Source of the DNA: Microbacterium lacus
GTDB taxonomy: Bacteria > Actinomycetota > Actinomycetes > Actinomycetales > Microbacteriaceae
Reading direction: 5' to 3'
NCBI RefSeq assembly: GCF_002812805.1
Contig: NZ_NMUM01000030.1
Coordinates: forward strand, 372,001-436,000
Length of the DNA stretch: 64,000 bases
Every line of letters starts with the position of its first letter. Within the stretch, counting starts at the first letter, position 1. The translations under genes and the position numbers were made by a program. This document shows positions 17,675 to 26,877 of the stretch, in pieces. Under the pieces are notes generated by a model. The model saw only the letters and a list, made by a program, of their open reading frames with translations, made no database searches and was not told the DNA's origin.

Positions 17675-19024
17675 TCAGCGGACGGAGCGCACCTTCAACA
17701 CGACCAGGCCGCCGAGGACCGTGAAAATCCCCGCGACGATGTACAGCAGGGTGTAGTTCTTGTCACCGACCGCCGACGCGCCGACCGCAAGGAACACCGG
17801 GGCGATGAACGGGGCGACGGCCTGCGGGATCGACACGGCGAAGCCGATGATGCCCATGAAGCGTCCCGCGTTCGTATCCTTTTCCGGCAGGACGTCGAGG
17901 ATCAGCGCCTGGTCGACGGCGGCGAACATTCCGATACCGACCGACGTGATGAGCGATCCCGCGTACAGCATGGTGATGTCGGCGGCGAAAGCCATCACGA
18001 TCGCGCCCGCCGCGAACAGGACGGCACCGGCAAGCACGAACAGGCGACGACGGCGGAGCTTGTCGGAAAGGAATCCGCCACCGATCGCGCCGACCGTGGT
18101 TGCGAGGATGCCGAAGAGGCCGAGCGACGCGATGATCGGAGCGACCTCGACGACGTCCACGCCGAGCCTCGACGCGAAGAAGAATGCGGTGAACGTGGTG
18201 TTGAGGGTCAGACCGAAGTAGAAGAGGAAGCGCCCGAGCCAGACCCAGGAGAAGTCGGGGTATGTCCGCGGGTTGTAGAGGTACTTGCTGAAGAGCGTGC
18301 CGAGCGAGAGCGTGTCGGCGAAGCGCGCACCGCGCGTGTCCGCTTCACGCGTGAACAGAACGAACAGGATGACGGCGATGACGCCGATCAGGCCGGGCAG
18401 AAGGAACAGCAGGAGCGCGTTACCCGCGAAGCTGCCCGCGATCACGACACCGACAACGGGAGCCACCTGGGTCGCGAAGCCGGCCAGACCGGCCACCTTG
18501 CCGCGCTGGGTCTCGGAGAGCTTGTCGGCCATCGAGGTCTGCAGATTCTGGAAGACCTGACCCCAACCGATCTGGGCCAGGATCCATCCCGCGCCCAGCA
18601 CCCAGACATTCGGGGCGAGGGCCATGACGACGAGCGAGAGAACGCCGAGCGTCATCCCCGCGACCATGAAGGGCCGACGGCGTCCCCAGCGAGTGCGCGT
18701 GCGGTCGCTCAGGACCCCGAACAGCGGAGCGGTCAGCATGACGGCCAGCGCGCCCGAGCCGGCGATGTAGCCCAGATACTCTTCGCGGCCGGGCGCGAGC
18801 TCGGACAGTCGGATCGACAACGAGATCGCCAGCGGGGTGATGAAGGCGACGAAAACACCGAACTGGCCGAGAACCTGGAACCAGATATACGACGCGCTGG
18901 CCTTCTGACCCGTCGGCGGGACGCTCGGGTCGATCACGACCTCGTCGAGCGCACCGGGAACGGCGGGGAGGGATTGCGGTGCCGCGAGCGGGAAGGCCGC
19001 AGCGTCGTCCGAGTGCATCGTCAT
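17675..19024 (-). CDS. MFS transporter, probable glycoside importer
   Basis: This protein of about 449 residues has twelve hydrophobic segments and the MFS loop signature GVLSDRTRTRWGRRRPFM between helices 2 and 3. That loop is typical of the sugar/glycoside (GPH-like) branch. The ATG at 19024 is preferred because GGAG lies seven bases upstream; a GTG at 19042 has no ribosome-binding site. It is the first gene of the MFS-GH78-GH3 operon. Its promoter and two operator-like repeats lie just upstream, facing the divergent LacI gene. It most likely imports the rhamnoside that the two hydrolases cut. Confidence 0.85.
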   Translation of the reverse strand: MTMHSDDAAAFPLAAPQSLPAVPGALDEVVIDPSVPPTGQKASASYIWFQVLGQFGVFVAFITPLAISLSIRLSELAPGREEYLGYIAGSGALAVMLTAPLFGVLSDRTRTRWGRRRPFMVAGMTLGVLSLVVMALAPNVWVLGAGWILAQIGWGQVFQNLQTSMADKLSETQRGKVAGLAGFATQVAPVVGVVIAGSFAGNALLLFLLPGLIGVIAVILFVLFTREADTRGARFADTLSLGTLFSKYLYNPRTYPDFSWVWLGRFLFYFGLTLNTTFTAFFFASRLGVDVVEVAPIIASLGLFGILATTVGAIGGGFLSDKLRRRRLFVLAGAVLFAAGAIVMAFAADITMLYAGSLITSVGIGMFAAVDQALILDVLPEKDTNAGRFMGIIGFAVSIPQAVAPFIAPVFLAVGASAVGDKNYTLLYIVAGIFTVLGGLVVLKVRSVR

Positions 19025-19053
19025 AGAAGACTCCATTGTCACAATTGCGAGAG

Positions 19054-19111
19054 GATTACTAGCGCGAGCTAGCTTGCAGCAGAGTAGCGGAGACTACTAG
19101 CACGCGCAAGT
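19054..19111 (-). promoter_or_regulatory. MFS-GH78-GH3 promoter flanked by two LacI-type operator repeats
   Basis: Two 20-bp sequences share GA(T/C)TACTAGC(G/A)CG at 19054-19073 and 19092-19111, 38 bp apart; each is an imperfect inverted repeat of the CTAGC type. Reading leftward, -35 TTGCGC (19104-19109) and -10 TACTCT (19081-19086) have a 17-bp spacer. One operator therefore covers the -35 and spacer, and the other lies just past the start point. This is a classic repression layout and the divergent LacI protein is the likely ligand. Confidence 0.6.
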
Positions 19112-19180
19112 TATTTTGCGAGGCACCGTCGGCCGACAAGAGACCAGCCCCTGAAGCAATACCATGAACCCGGAGGATCC

Positions 19181-20176
19181 GTGTCGGACAGGACAGCAGA
19201 GCGACGGGTGACCGCGGCGGACATCGCCCGTGAGGTGGGTGTTTCTCGCGCCACCGTCGGCTTCGTCCTGAACTCGACTCCGGGCCAGACCATCTCAGAG
19301 GCGACCCAAGAGAAGGTCCTGGCCGCAGCGCGACGACTCGGCTACCGCCCGCACCTGGCCGCCCAGGCCCTCGCGAGCGGGCGCAACAGGATCATCCTCC
19401 TCGTGCTCCCCGACTGGCCGATCGACTACAGCATGCGCCGCCATGTCGACGAAGCATCCGCGGCCCTCGACCAAGCGGGTTACTCGCTCGTGACGATGAC
19501 ACCTCATCCGGGCGGAAACGCACGACCGCTCTGGGAGACCCTGCAGCCCGACGTCGTGATGGGAATGCTCCCGTTCGGCGAGGAGCTGTTCGACGAGATC
19601 CGCGCGTCGGGCGTGGGCGCCGTCATCCCGCAGCCGACCGAGTCCACCGAGGACGACGAGCAGCCCTTCAGCTTCAGCCAGGGCCCCCGCCTACAGGTCG
19701 AACACCTCGTCGAGCGCCAGCGCCGACGGCTGGCCTACGCGGCGTCAGCGGATCCGCGCCTCGCCGAACTGGCGGCATCCCGATACGAACTCGCCGCCGC
19801 GACCGCACGACAACACGGCATCGAGGACATCCCACACGCCGCCGTCGACGCCGCGAACGTCCGCGAGATCGTGAGCGGCTGGCGGCAGGCTGGGGTTACC
19901 GGCATCGTCGCGTACAACGACGACGTCGCGGCCCTCGTCGTCGGCGCCGCCCTCCGCGAGGGAATCGCCGTGCCCCGCGACATCGCCGTGATCGGTCACG
20001 ACGACGCTCCCATCTCCAGCGTGTTCGTCCCGTCTCTCTCGACCGTCCACGTCGACGACGAGGGGCTCGGCCGGTACTTCGCCGACCTTGCTCTGGCGGC
20101 CGCCGCCGGCGAGGATCCGCCTCGTCGGCAGCACAGCCCGCAGGTCACTCTGCGGGTGCGCGAGTCGACCGCCTGA
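19181..20176 (+). CDS. LacI-family transcriptional regulator of the rhamnoside locus
   Basis: This 331-residue repressor has the LacI HTH (TAADIAREVGVSRATVGFVLN, residues 11-31), a hinge helix (HLAAQALASGRN) and a periplasmic-binding-protein-like effector domain. The GTG start at 19181 has GGAGG five bases upstream. It is divergent from the MFS-GH78-GH3 operon and the 138-bp region between them carries two operator-like repeats. It probably represses that operon and releases it on binding a rhamnoside or a product (inference). The effector-domain core is slightly short, but no break is seen. Confidence 0.88.
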   Translation: MSDRTAERRVTAADIAREVGVSRATVGFVLNSTPGQTISEATQEKVLAAARRLGYRPHLAAQALASGRNRIILLVLPDWPIDYSMRRHVDEASAALDQAGYSLVTMTPHPGGNARPLWETLQPDVVMGMLPFGEELFDEIRASGVGAVIPQPTESTEDDEQPFSFSQGPRLQVEHLVERQRRRLAYAASADPRLAELAASRYELAAATARQHGIEDIPHAAVDAANVREIVSGWRQAGVTGIVAYNDDVAALVVGAALREGIAVPRDIAVIGHDDAPISSVFVPSLSTVHVDDEGLGRYFADLALAAAAGEDPPRRQHSPQVTLRVRESTA

Positions 20177-20205
20177 TCCGACTGCACATCCTGATCCGAC
20201 TCGGA

Positions 20206-20241
20206 CCGGAGGTCATGACCGGGCTACTGGTTCACCTCCGG
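20206..20241. terminator. Hairpin between lacI and tRNA-Thr
   Basis: CCGGAGGT (20206-20213) pairs with ACCTCCGG (20234-20241) across a 20-nt loop. It lies between the lacI stop and the 3' end of the convergent tRNA gene, where a bidirectional terminator would sit. There is no T-tract, so termination strength is doubtful. Confidence 0.35.
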
Positions 20242-20292
20242 GCCGCGAGCGATTCGCGACGCCAAGCTGCCGCGAGTTGACCTGGGGTTTTG

Positions 20293-20368
20293 TGGAGCCA
20301 CCTAAGGGAATCGAACCCTTGACCTATTCATTACGAGTGAATCGCTCTGCCGTCTGAGCTAAGGTGGC
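20293..20368 (-). tRNA. tRNA-Thr (anticodon CGT)
   Basis: The complement folds as a 76-nt cloverleaf. The acceptor GCCACCT pairs with AGGTGGC, the anticodon arm is ATTCA-CTCGTAA-TGAAT with CGT in the middle of the loop, and the T arm is built on GGTTCGATTCC. The 3' CCA is encoded (20293-20295). CGT reads ACG, the common Thr codon in high-GC genomes. The discriminator base is U. Confidence 0.95.
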
Positions 20369-20398
20369 GCGCGCCGCTTGCGCGATGCACAAGCAACG

Positions 20399-20428
20399 AT
20401 CTTACAGGCTGCCGAGCCGCGCCGTGAA
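20399..20428 (-). promoter_or_regulatory. Candidate tRNA-Thr promoter
   Basis: Reading leftward, TTCACG and TAAGAT are separated by 18 bp, and the tRNA 5' end follows about 30 bp after the -10. TAAGAT is close to consensus; the -35 is moderate. Confidence 0.4.
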
Positions 20429-20567
20429 CTCGCGCGCGACCGCACCTCGACCTGCCACGCCGAGTGCACCGGTTAGTACCGAATGCACCCCTGACGCCCG
20501 GCGAACAGGTGGCGCACTCGGCAACACTTGGCGCACTCGGCACCCCGCGGGCTGCGCGGCGCGGGTG

Positions 20568-22115
20568 CTACTCGCAGAGCCCGTCCGGTGGCACGGTGCC
20601 GTCGATCAGGTACGCCTCGACCGCGTCGTCAACGCACACGTTGCCCTTGTTGTAGCCCGTGTGCCCCTCCCCCACGTTCGTGATCAGGGTGCCGGACTCG
20701 AGCTGTTCGGCCAGGGCCACCGACCAGGCGTACGGGGTCGCGGGGTCACCCGTGGTCCCCACGACCAGGATCGGCGCAGCACCGGCCGCAGCGATCGGTC
20801 CCCGCGTTCCGGTCGGTTCGTACGGCCACACATCACACGGGTCGGGGCCTTCCCAGTACGGCGCGATCGTCGGGGCCTCAGCGTCGATGCGGGCATTGGA
20901 TGCATCCTGATCCGCCTGCGAGCCGTCCACCGGGTAGTCCATGCAGTTGTAGGCGCGGAAGGCCTCGGCAGAGTTATCGGTGTACACACCGCCCTCCCGA
21001 CCGTTGTAGAAGTCAGCCAGCAGGAAGGCCGTCTCGGGATCACCCTGGAGCGCTTCGTTGAGCGCCTGCGTCAGGAAGCCCCAGCTCTCCTGCGAGTACA
21101 GGGCGGCGACGATGGCCGTCACCAGGCTGTCCGCGCCGAGCTCCCGCCCATCGCTGGCGGGAAGCGGCGTGCGGTCGACACTCGCCAGAAGCGCACCGAG
21201 GTCTGCCATCGCCTGATCCACCGACCCGCGGAACGGGCATTCCTGCGTCGTCAGGCAGTCCGCCATGTACGCCCGCAGCGCGTTCTCGAACCCGATCGCC
21301 TGCTCGGTGCCGACCTCGAGACCCGAGATGGACGGATCGATCGCCCCATCCAGCACCATGCGCCCCACGTTCTCGGGGTACAGGTCGGCATACGTCGCGC
21401 CGAGGAAGGTACCGTACGAATACCCGAGGTAGTACAGCTCGTCGTCGCCGAGCACGGCGCGCAGCAGATCCATGTCGCGCGCAGCGCTGACCGTGTTGAT
21501 GAACGGCAGGATGCCCTGACTGTTGTCCTCACAGGCATCGGCGAACGCGGTGTTCCGGTCGGTCAGCTCCGCCTCCCACTCGGCCGAACCTCGCGGGTTT
21601 GCCGGCAGGTCGTAGAGGTAGGCGTCCATGTCGGCGGCGTCGAAGCAGCGCACGGCCGTCGACTCCCCCACCCCGCGCGGGTCGAAACCGATGATGTCGT
21701 AGGACTCCTGCAGCGCGGACCCGACCGCGAAGTCGAGCGAGTCGCGGATGAGCGAGACACCGCTCGCACCGGGGCCGCCGGGGTTCGTCAGGAGGGATCC
21801 GATCCGGTCGGACCCGGTCGCGGCCGAGCGGATGACCGAGAGCCCGATGGTTCCGGCCGAAGGGTCTTCCCAGTCCAGCGGGGCCGCGACCATCGCGCAC
21901 TCGAAGCCGCCGCAGTCGCTCCACGAGACCTCCTGCTCGTAGAAACCGTCGAGCGTCGTCGGGTCTTCTATCGCGGGCGCGGACGAGGTCGCGTCCTCGG
22001 GAATGGCCGCATAGAGGCATCCGCTCAACATCACGGAGGCCGCCACCAGGGCGATCGAGGCACGCAGGATGCGGCCCGCAAGACGTGCGGGGCCGCGGCG
22101 TTCGGTACGGGTCAC
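20568..22115 (-). CDS. Secreted alpha/beta-hydrolase lipoprotein, tripeptidyl aminopeptidase type
   Basis: This 515-residue protein has an Arg-rich N-terminus, a hydrophobic segment and a lipobox LSGC (lipidated C33), so it is exported and anchored to the membrane. The core has the oxyanion segment LTNPGGPGASG, the nucleophile elbow GYSYG (S233) and the C-terminal TAP-like region with GTTGDPATPY and GEGHTGY, which supply the Asp and His. Actinobacterial relatives cleave N-terminal peptides or esters. The GTG start overlaps the holB stop (GTGA), so it is coupled to a replication gene, a positional rather than functional link as far as I can tell. Confidence 0.85.
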   Translation of the reverse strand: MTRTERRGPARLAGRILRASIALVAASVMLSGCLYAAIPEDATSSAPAIEDPTTLDGFYEQEVSWSDCGGFECAMVAAPLDWEDPSAGTIGLSVIRSAATGSDRIGSLLTNPGGPGASGVSLIRDSLDFAVGSALQESYDIIGFDPRGVGESTAVRCFDAADMDAYLYDLPANPRGSAEWEAELTDRNTAFADACEDNSQGILPFINTVSAARDMDLLRAVLGDDELYYLGYSYGTFLGATYADLYPENVGRMVLDGAIDPSISGLEVGTEQAIGFENALRAYMADCLTTQECPFRGSVDQAMADLGALLASVDRTPLPASDGRELGADSLVTAIVAALYSQESWGFLTQALNEALQGDPETAFLLADFYNGREGGVYTDNSAEAFRAYNCMDYPVDGSQADQDASNARIDAEAPTIAPYWEGPDPCDVWPYEPTGTRGPIAAAGAAPILVVGTTGDPATPYAWSVALAEQLESGTLITNVGEGHTGYNKGNVCVDDAVEAYLIDGTVPPDGLCE

Positions 22116-23272
22116 GAGATCCTTCCGGTCGCCGCGGTCACGAGCATGCTCTCGAGGGCGAGAGCCGGCGCGGCATTCTGTTCAAGGTTACGACGGGTCA
22201 CCTGCAGCTGATCCAGCACCGCAAGCGTTCGTTGGGGCGTCCACGCGGATGCGGCGGCACGCAGTTCCGGCTCGAGTTCGACGTTCACGAGGTCGGTGTC
22301 GCGGCCGAACTGCAGCATGACGATGTCGCGGAACATCGACTGCAGGTCGGTGAGGACGCGGTCGATGCCATCTCGGAGGCTCCGCGTGGCGCGACGCTTC
22401 TGGTCTTCGTCGAGGGCACTCAACTGCGAGCGGACCGCGGGCGGCACCGCCTGGCCCTCCGTGACGCCGATCGTGCGGAGGAATTCGGCACGCTCGGTCG
22501 CGTCGCGCTCTGCCGTGAGCGCCTTGGCATCGTCGGTCGCGACCTCGACGATACGAGCGGCGACCGTCACGACGTCCCCGACGTTGCGGACCGCGAGCAC
22601 GGCACGCAGCGTCTCTTCGCGCCTCGCGCGGGCGGATTCGTCCGTGGCGAGGCGCTGGGCCATACCGATGTGCCGCTGCGCGTGCCGTGCGGCCTGCTCG
22701 GCGATCTCGGGCGATGCACCGGTGCGCTCGGCGACGAGGCGCGCCACGTCCGCAACCTCGGGCTCGCGCAGCCGCACCGACCGGACGCGGGAGCGGATGG
22801 TTGGCAGCAGGTCGGCCTCGCTGGGCGCGCACAGAATCCACACCGTGCGCTCGGGCGGCTCTTCGAGCGACTTGAGCAGGACGTTGGAGGTGCGCTCGGT
22901 CATCCGGTCCGCGTCCTCGACGACGATCACGCGGTGACGCCCGAGCGAGGGTGAATATGCAGCGCGCTCGACGAGCTTGCGGGCCTCGTCGATCGTGATG
23001 ATGACACGCTCGGTGCGGAGCGCGGTGAGGTCTGGATGTGTGCCCGCGAGCACCTGGCGCATCGCACCCTGATCGTGCTCGTCGTTCGCGATGAGCGCCG
23101 CGGCGAACGCGTAGGCGAGGGTGGAGCGCCCCGAACCCGGGGGGCCAGTGAGCAGCCAGGCGTGCGTCATCCCCTCGGCATCACCGCTCGCCGCGGCGGA
23201 CAGCGATGCGACGGCGGCGTCCTGACCCCAGACGGCGCCCCAGGGAAGGGCTGCGGGGACGGGGCTGGGCAC
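22112..23272 (-). CDS. holB: DNA polymerase III delta' subunit
   Basis: This 386-residue clamp-loader AAA+ protein has Walker A GPPGSGRST (43-51), a Walker-B-like VIVVEDADRM, the LLKSLEEPPERT stretch and the sensor region TIRSRVRSV. It opens the beta clamp during replication. Two points differ from most HolB. The region at residues 63-82, between the Walker A helix and AGTHPDL, normally carries the zinc-binding cysteines and has none here, and the usual SRC reads SRV. The GTG start begins just before a 168-bp gap to tmk. Confidence 0.87.
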   Translation of the reverse strand: MPSPVPAALPWGAVWGQDAAVASLSAAASGDAEGMTHAWLLTGPPGSGRSTLAYAFAAALIANDEHDQGAMRQVLAGTHPDLTALRTERVIITIDEARKLVERAAYSPSLGRHRVIVVEDADRMTERTSNVLLKSLEEPPERTVWILCAPSEADLLPTIRSRVRSVRLREPEVADVARLVAERTGASPEIAEQAARHAQRHIGMAQRLATDESARARREETLRAVLAVRNVGDVVTVAARIVEVATDDAKALTAERDATERAEFLRTIGVTEGQAVPPAVRSQLSALDEDQKRRATRSLRDGIDRVLTDLQSMFRDIVMLQFGRDTDLVNVELEPELRAAASAWTPQRTLAVLDQLQVTRRNLEQNAAPALALESMLVTAATGRIS

Positions 23273-23358
23273 TCCCCCAGACTAGCCGCGGCGTCCGACG
23301 CATCCCATCGGCGCACAACACTCCGGATGACTTGTCTATTCGGCTCCGCGGAGGTCCG

Positions 23359-23379
23359 TTCGGCCCCGCCGAGGCCGAA
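23359..23379. terminator. Short hairpin between tmk and holB
   Basis: TTCGGCC and GGCCGAA pair perfectly across a 7-nt loop in the 168-bp tmk-holB gap. It has no T-tract. It could slow transcription from tmk into holB or be chance in GC-rich DNA. Confidence 0.25.
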
Positions 23380-23440
23380 TGTTCCGGAATGTTGTCCGCG
23401 CCGGGGCCGCACACCGGCGCGACGCCCTGCCGACCGTGGA

Positions 23441-24094
23441 TTACAGCAGGGGTTCGATACGGGCTCGCACGCGCGCGGCGAGCTCGTCGGCGGTAAGGGT
23501 CGCGTCGAGCACGAGGAACCTCCCCGGCTCGGCCGAGGCCAGATCGAGGAAGGCGGTGCGTACGCGGGTGTGAAAGTCTTCGCGCTCGGCCTCGAGCCGA
23601 TCGAACGGCTTGTCATCGGCGTCGAGTCGGGCTCGCGCGGCAGCCGGATCGAGGTCGAGCAGAATCGTCACGTCGGGCAGTTGCCCGCCCGTCGCCCACA
23701 GCGAGAGGTCCCGCACCTCGGTGGCGTCGAGCACTCGTCCGGCGCCCTGATACGCGACGGATGAATCGAGGTAGCGATCCTGCACGACCACGTCGCCGCG
23801 CTCGAGCGCCGGAAGCACCAGCGTCTGGACGTGCTGAGCACGGTCGGCCGCGTAGAGCAGCGCCTCGGCGCGCGGCGCCACCTCGCCCCGGTGGTGCAGC
23901 ACGATGTCGCGGATCAGCACACCGACCTCGGTGCCGCCGGGCTCGCGCGTGCGGACGACGTTGCGACCGGATGCCTCGAGCCACTCCTGCAGCAGGGCGG
24001 CCTGCGTCGTCTTTCCGGCGCCGTCGCCGCCCTCGAGCGTGACCCACAGGCCCGGGCGCCGGGTTACCGCAGCGCCCCCGGCATCCGTCATCAC
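23441..24094 (-). CDS. tmk: Thymidylate kinase
   Basis: This 217-residue P-loop kinase has GGDGAGKTT (22-30), the TMP-binding DRYLDSSVAYQGAGR motif and the LID segment after DLDPAAARARL. It phosphorylates dTMP to dTDP. The first two codons are GTG-ATG, and the start overlaps the topA stop, so topA and tmk are translationally coupled. The order topA-tmk-holB on one strand is common in Actinobacteria and supports the assignment. Confidence 0.93.
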   Translation of the reverse strand: MMTDAGGAAVTRRPGLWVTLEGGDGAGKTTQAALLQEWLEASGRNVVRTREPGGTEVGVLIRDIVLHHRGEVAPRAEALLYAADRAQHVQTLVLPALERGDVVVQDRYLDSSVAYQGAGRVLDATEVRDLSLWATGGQLPDVTILLDLDPAAARARLDADDKPFDRLEAEREDFHTRVRTAFLDLASAEPGRFLVLDATLTADELAARVRARIEPLL

Positions 24095-26805
24095 TTCTTC
24101 TTGGCCGGCGCCTTGCGGGCGGCGGGCTTGCGAGCGGTGCGCTTGGGCGCGGGACCCTTCGCCCGCTTGTCGGCGAGGATCTGCACGGCACGTTCGAAGT
24201 CGATGTCTTCGACGCTCTCACCGCGCGGGATGGTCGCGTTCGTCTCGCCGTCGGTCACATAGGCGCCGAAGCGGCCGTCGCGGATGCGGATCGGCTTGCC
24301 GCTGACCGGGTCCGCCTCGAATTCCTTGAGCGCACTCGACGGGCGGCGGGCGCCGTACTTCGGCAGGGCGTACACGGCGAGCGCGCCGGGCAGGTCGATG
24401 TCGAAGATCTGCTGCTCGTTCTCGAGCGAACGCGAGTCCGTGCCCTTCTTCAGGTACGGTCCGTACCGGCCGTTCTGCGCCGTGATGACCTCGCCCGATT
24501 CGGGGTCGGTGCCGACCGTGCGGGGCAGTTCGAGCAGGCGCAGGGCCGTCTCGAGGTCGATCGTGTCGACCGACATGCTCTTGAACAGCGAGGCGGTGCG
24601 GGGCTTGGGCGCGACCTCTTTCTTCGCGCCGCGCTTCTTCGGTGCGGGGGCGTCGACGATCTCGCCGGTCGCCTCGTCCACGCCGGCGGGTTCTTCGGGC
24701 TCGAGCTCCTGCACGTAGGGGCCGTAGCGGCCGTCCTTGACGACGATGAGCTTGTGCGTCTCGGGGTGCTCGCCGAGCACACGATCCCCGGCGACGGGTG
24801 CCTCGATGAGCTCCTGCGCCTTGGCGGGGGTGAGTTCGTCGGGCGCGAGATCCTCCGGCACATTCACGCGGCGCGGGTCCGCCTCCGGGTTGGCGGGGTC
24901 GACGACCTCGAGGTAGGGGCCGTACTTGCCGATGCGGAGCGTCACGCCCTCCGATACCGGGCGCGAGTTGAGTTCGCGGGCATCGATCTCGCCGAGGTTG
25001 TCGACGATGTTGCGCAGCCCCGCGTGATCCTCGGATCCGAAGTAGAACTCGCGCAGCCACGACACCCGGCCCTGCTCGCCGCGGGCGATCGCGTCGAGGT
25101 CGTCCTCGAGTGCGGCCGTGAAGTCGTAGTCGATCAGGTCGGGGAAGTTCTCCTCCAGCAGCCGCACGACGCTGAAGGCGATCCAGCTCGGCACGAGGGC
25201 CTGGCCGCGCTTGGTGACGTACCCGCGGTCGAGGATCGTGTCGATGATGCTCGCGAAGGTCGACGGGCGCCCGATCCCCTTCTCCTCCAGCGCCTTGACG
25301 AGGGATGCCTCGGTGTAGCGCGGCTTCGGGGTGGTCTGGTGGCCCTTGGGCTCGACCTCGGTGACCTGCAGCGCGTCGCCGACGGCGACCTGCGGCAGCG
25401 ACTGGTCGTCGGCCTTGTCGGCGTCGCCGCGCTTCTCGTCCCGGCCTTCTTCGTATGCCTCGAGGAATCCCTTGAAGGTGTAAACGGTGCCGGATGCGGT
25501 GAACTCGACGCGGCGCTCACCCGCTGCGACCTCGAGGGTCACGGTGGTGGTCTCGTACTTGGCGTCGGCCATCTGGCTCGCGACGGTGCGCTTCCAGATC
25601 AGGTCGTACAGGCGCTGTTCGTCGCGATCGAGCGATCCACTCAGCGACGCAGGGGTGCGGAAGTGCTCGCCCGAAGGACGGATCGCCTCGTGCGCCTCTT
25701 GGGCGTTCTTGCTCTTGCTCTTGTAGACGCGGGGGTTGAGGGGCACGGCCGCCGAGCCGTACAGCTGCACGGCCTGCTCGCGCGCGGCCTGGATCGCCTG
25801 CGTACCCAGCGACACCGAGTCGGTTCGCATGTAGGTGATGTAACCCTTTTCGTACAGCCGCTGAGCGACGCTCATGGCGTGCTTCGCGCTCATCGAGAGC
25901 TTGCGACCGGCCTCCTGCTGCATCGTCGAGGTCGTGAAAGGGGCGTACGGGCTGCGCGTACCGGGCTTGGCCTCGACGCGGGTGACGGATGCCTCCCCCG
26001 CCGTCTGCACGTCGGTTGCGAGTTGGCGGGCCGCGGCCTCGTCGAGCACGACCACGGCCTTCTTCAGCTGACCCTTGTCATCGAAGTCGGTTCCGCGCGC
26101 GATGGCCGCGCCGTCGATGCGGACGAGTTTGACGCCGAAGGCGGAGGCATCCTTCTCTACCTGAGCCTCGATGTCCCAGTAGTTGGCGCCGACGAAGGCG
26201 ATGCGCTCGCGCTCGCGGTCGACGACGAGGCGCGTGGCGGCGGACTGGACGCGGCCGGCCGAGAGGGCGGCGCCGTTGCTGCCGGAGCCGATCTTGCGCC
26301 AGAGCACGGGCGAGACGTCCCAGCCGTACAGACGGTCGAGGATGCGGCGGGTCTCTTGCGCGTCGACGAGGTCGTGGTCGAGCTCGCGCGTCTTCTCGAC
26401 GGCGGCCTGGATCGCGTCTTTGGTGATCTCGTGGAACACCATGCGCTTGACCGGGACCTTCGGCTTGAGCGTTTCGAGCAGGTGCCACGCGATGGCTTCG
26501 CCCTCGCGGTCCTCATCAGTGGCCAACAGGAGTTCGTCGGCACCCTTGAGCGCTCGCTTGAGTTCGGCGACGGTCTTCTTGCCGCGGTCGCTCTCGACGT
26601 AAAAGGGGGCGAAGTCGTTCTCGATGTCGATCGAGTACTTACCGACCGAGGTCTTCTTCAGGTCGGCGGGGATGTCCTTCTTGTCGGCGAGATCACGGAT
26701 GTGTCCGACAGACGACAACACTTCGTAGTCGTCGCCGAGGTACGACTGGATCGACTTCATCTTCGTCGGAGACTCGACGATGACGAGCTTCTTGCTGGTG
26801 GCCAC
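24091..26805 (-). CDS. topA: DNA topoisomerase I
   Basis: This 904-residue type IA topoisomerase has an N-terminal TOPRIM domain (LVIVESPTK and the acidic cluster ATDEDREGEAIAWHL), the catalytic tyrosine in GYITYMRTDSV and several C-terminal DNA-binding repeats of the form DGRYGPYVQ and NGRYGPYLK. It ends in a Lys/Ala-rich tail (RTARKPAARKAPAKKK) typical of Actinobacteria. It relaxes negative supercoils. I chose the GTG at 26805 because MATSKKLVIVESPTK is the conserved beginning and AAGGA lies upstream. An ATG 11 codons further up is less likely. Confidence 0.93.
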   Translation of the reverse strand: MATSKKLVIVESPTKMKSIQSYLGDDYEVLSSVGHIRDLADKKDIPADLKKTSVGKYSIDIENDFAPFYVESDRGKKTVAELKRALKGADELLLATDEDREGEAIAWHLLETLKPKVPVKRMVFHEITKDAIQAAVEKTRELDHDLVDAQETRRILDRLYGWDVSPVLWRKIGSGSNGAALSAGRVQSAATRLVVDRERERIAFVGANYWDIEAQVEKDASAFGVKLVRIDGAAIARGTDFDDKGQLKKAVVVLDEAAARQLATDVQTAGEASVTRVEAKPGTRSPYAPFTTSTMQQEAGRKLSMSAKHAMSVAQRLYEKGYITYMRTDSVSLGTQAIQAAREQAVQLYGSAAVPLNPRVYKSKSKNAQEAHEAIRPSGEHFRTPASLSGSLDRDEQRLYDLIWKRTVASQMADAKYETTTVTLEVAAGERRVEFTASGTVYTFKGFLEAYEEGRDEKRGDADKADDQSLPQVAVGDALQVTEVEPKGHQTTPKPRYTEASLVKALEEKGIGRPSTFASIIDTILDRGYVTKRGQALVPSWIAFSVVRLLEENFPDLIDYDFTAALEDDLDAIARGEQGRVSWLREFYFGSEDHAGLRNIVDNLGEIDARELNSRPVSEGVTLRIGKYGPYLEVVDPANPEADPRRVNVPEDLAPDELTPAKAQELIEAPVAGDRVLGEHPETHKLIVVKDGRYGPYVQELEPEEPAGVDEATGEIVDAPAPKKRGAKKEVAPKPRTASLFKSMSVDTIDLETALRLLELPRTVGTDPESGEVITAQNGRYGPYLKKGTDSRSLENEQQIFDIDLPGALAVYALPKYGARRPSSALKEFEADPVSGKPIRIRDGRFGAYVTDGETNATIPRGESVEDIDFERAVQILADKRAKGPAPKRTARKPAARKAPAKKK

Positions 26806-26877
26806 GGGGGTCCTTTCTCCGATGCACACCATACACACCGCAGACTGTGAGCCGGGTCGGGGCGGCTCCGCACCCCC

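Noticed and set aside
20500-20560. GGCGCACTCGGCA direct repeats near the tRNA as an attachment site
   Set aside because: The repeats do not match the tRNA 3' end and no integrase is present.
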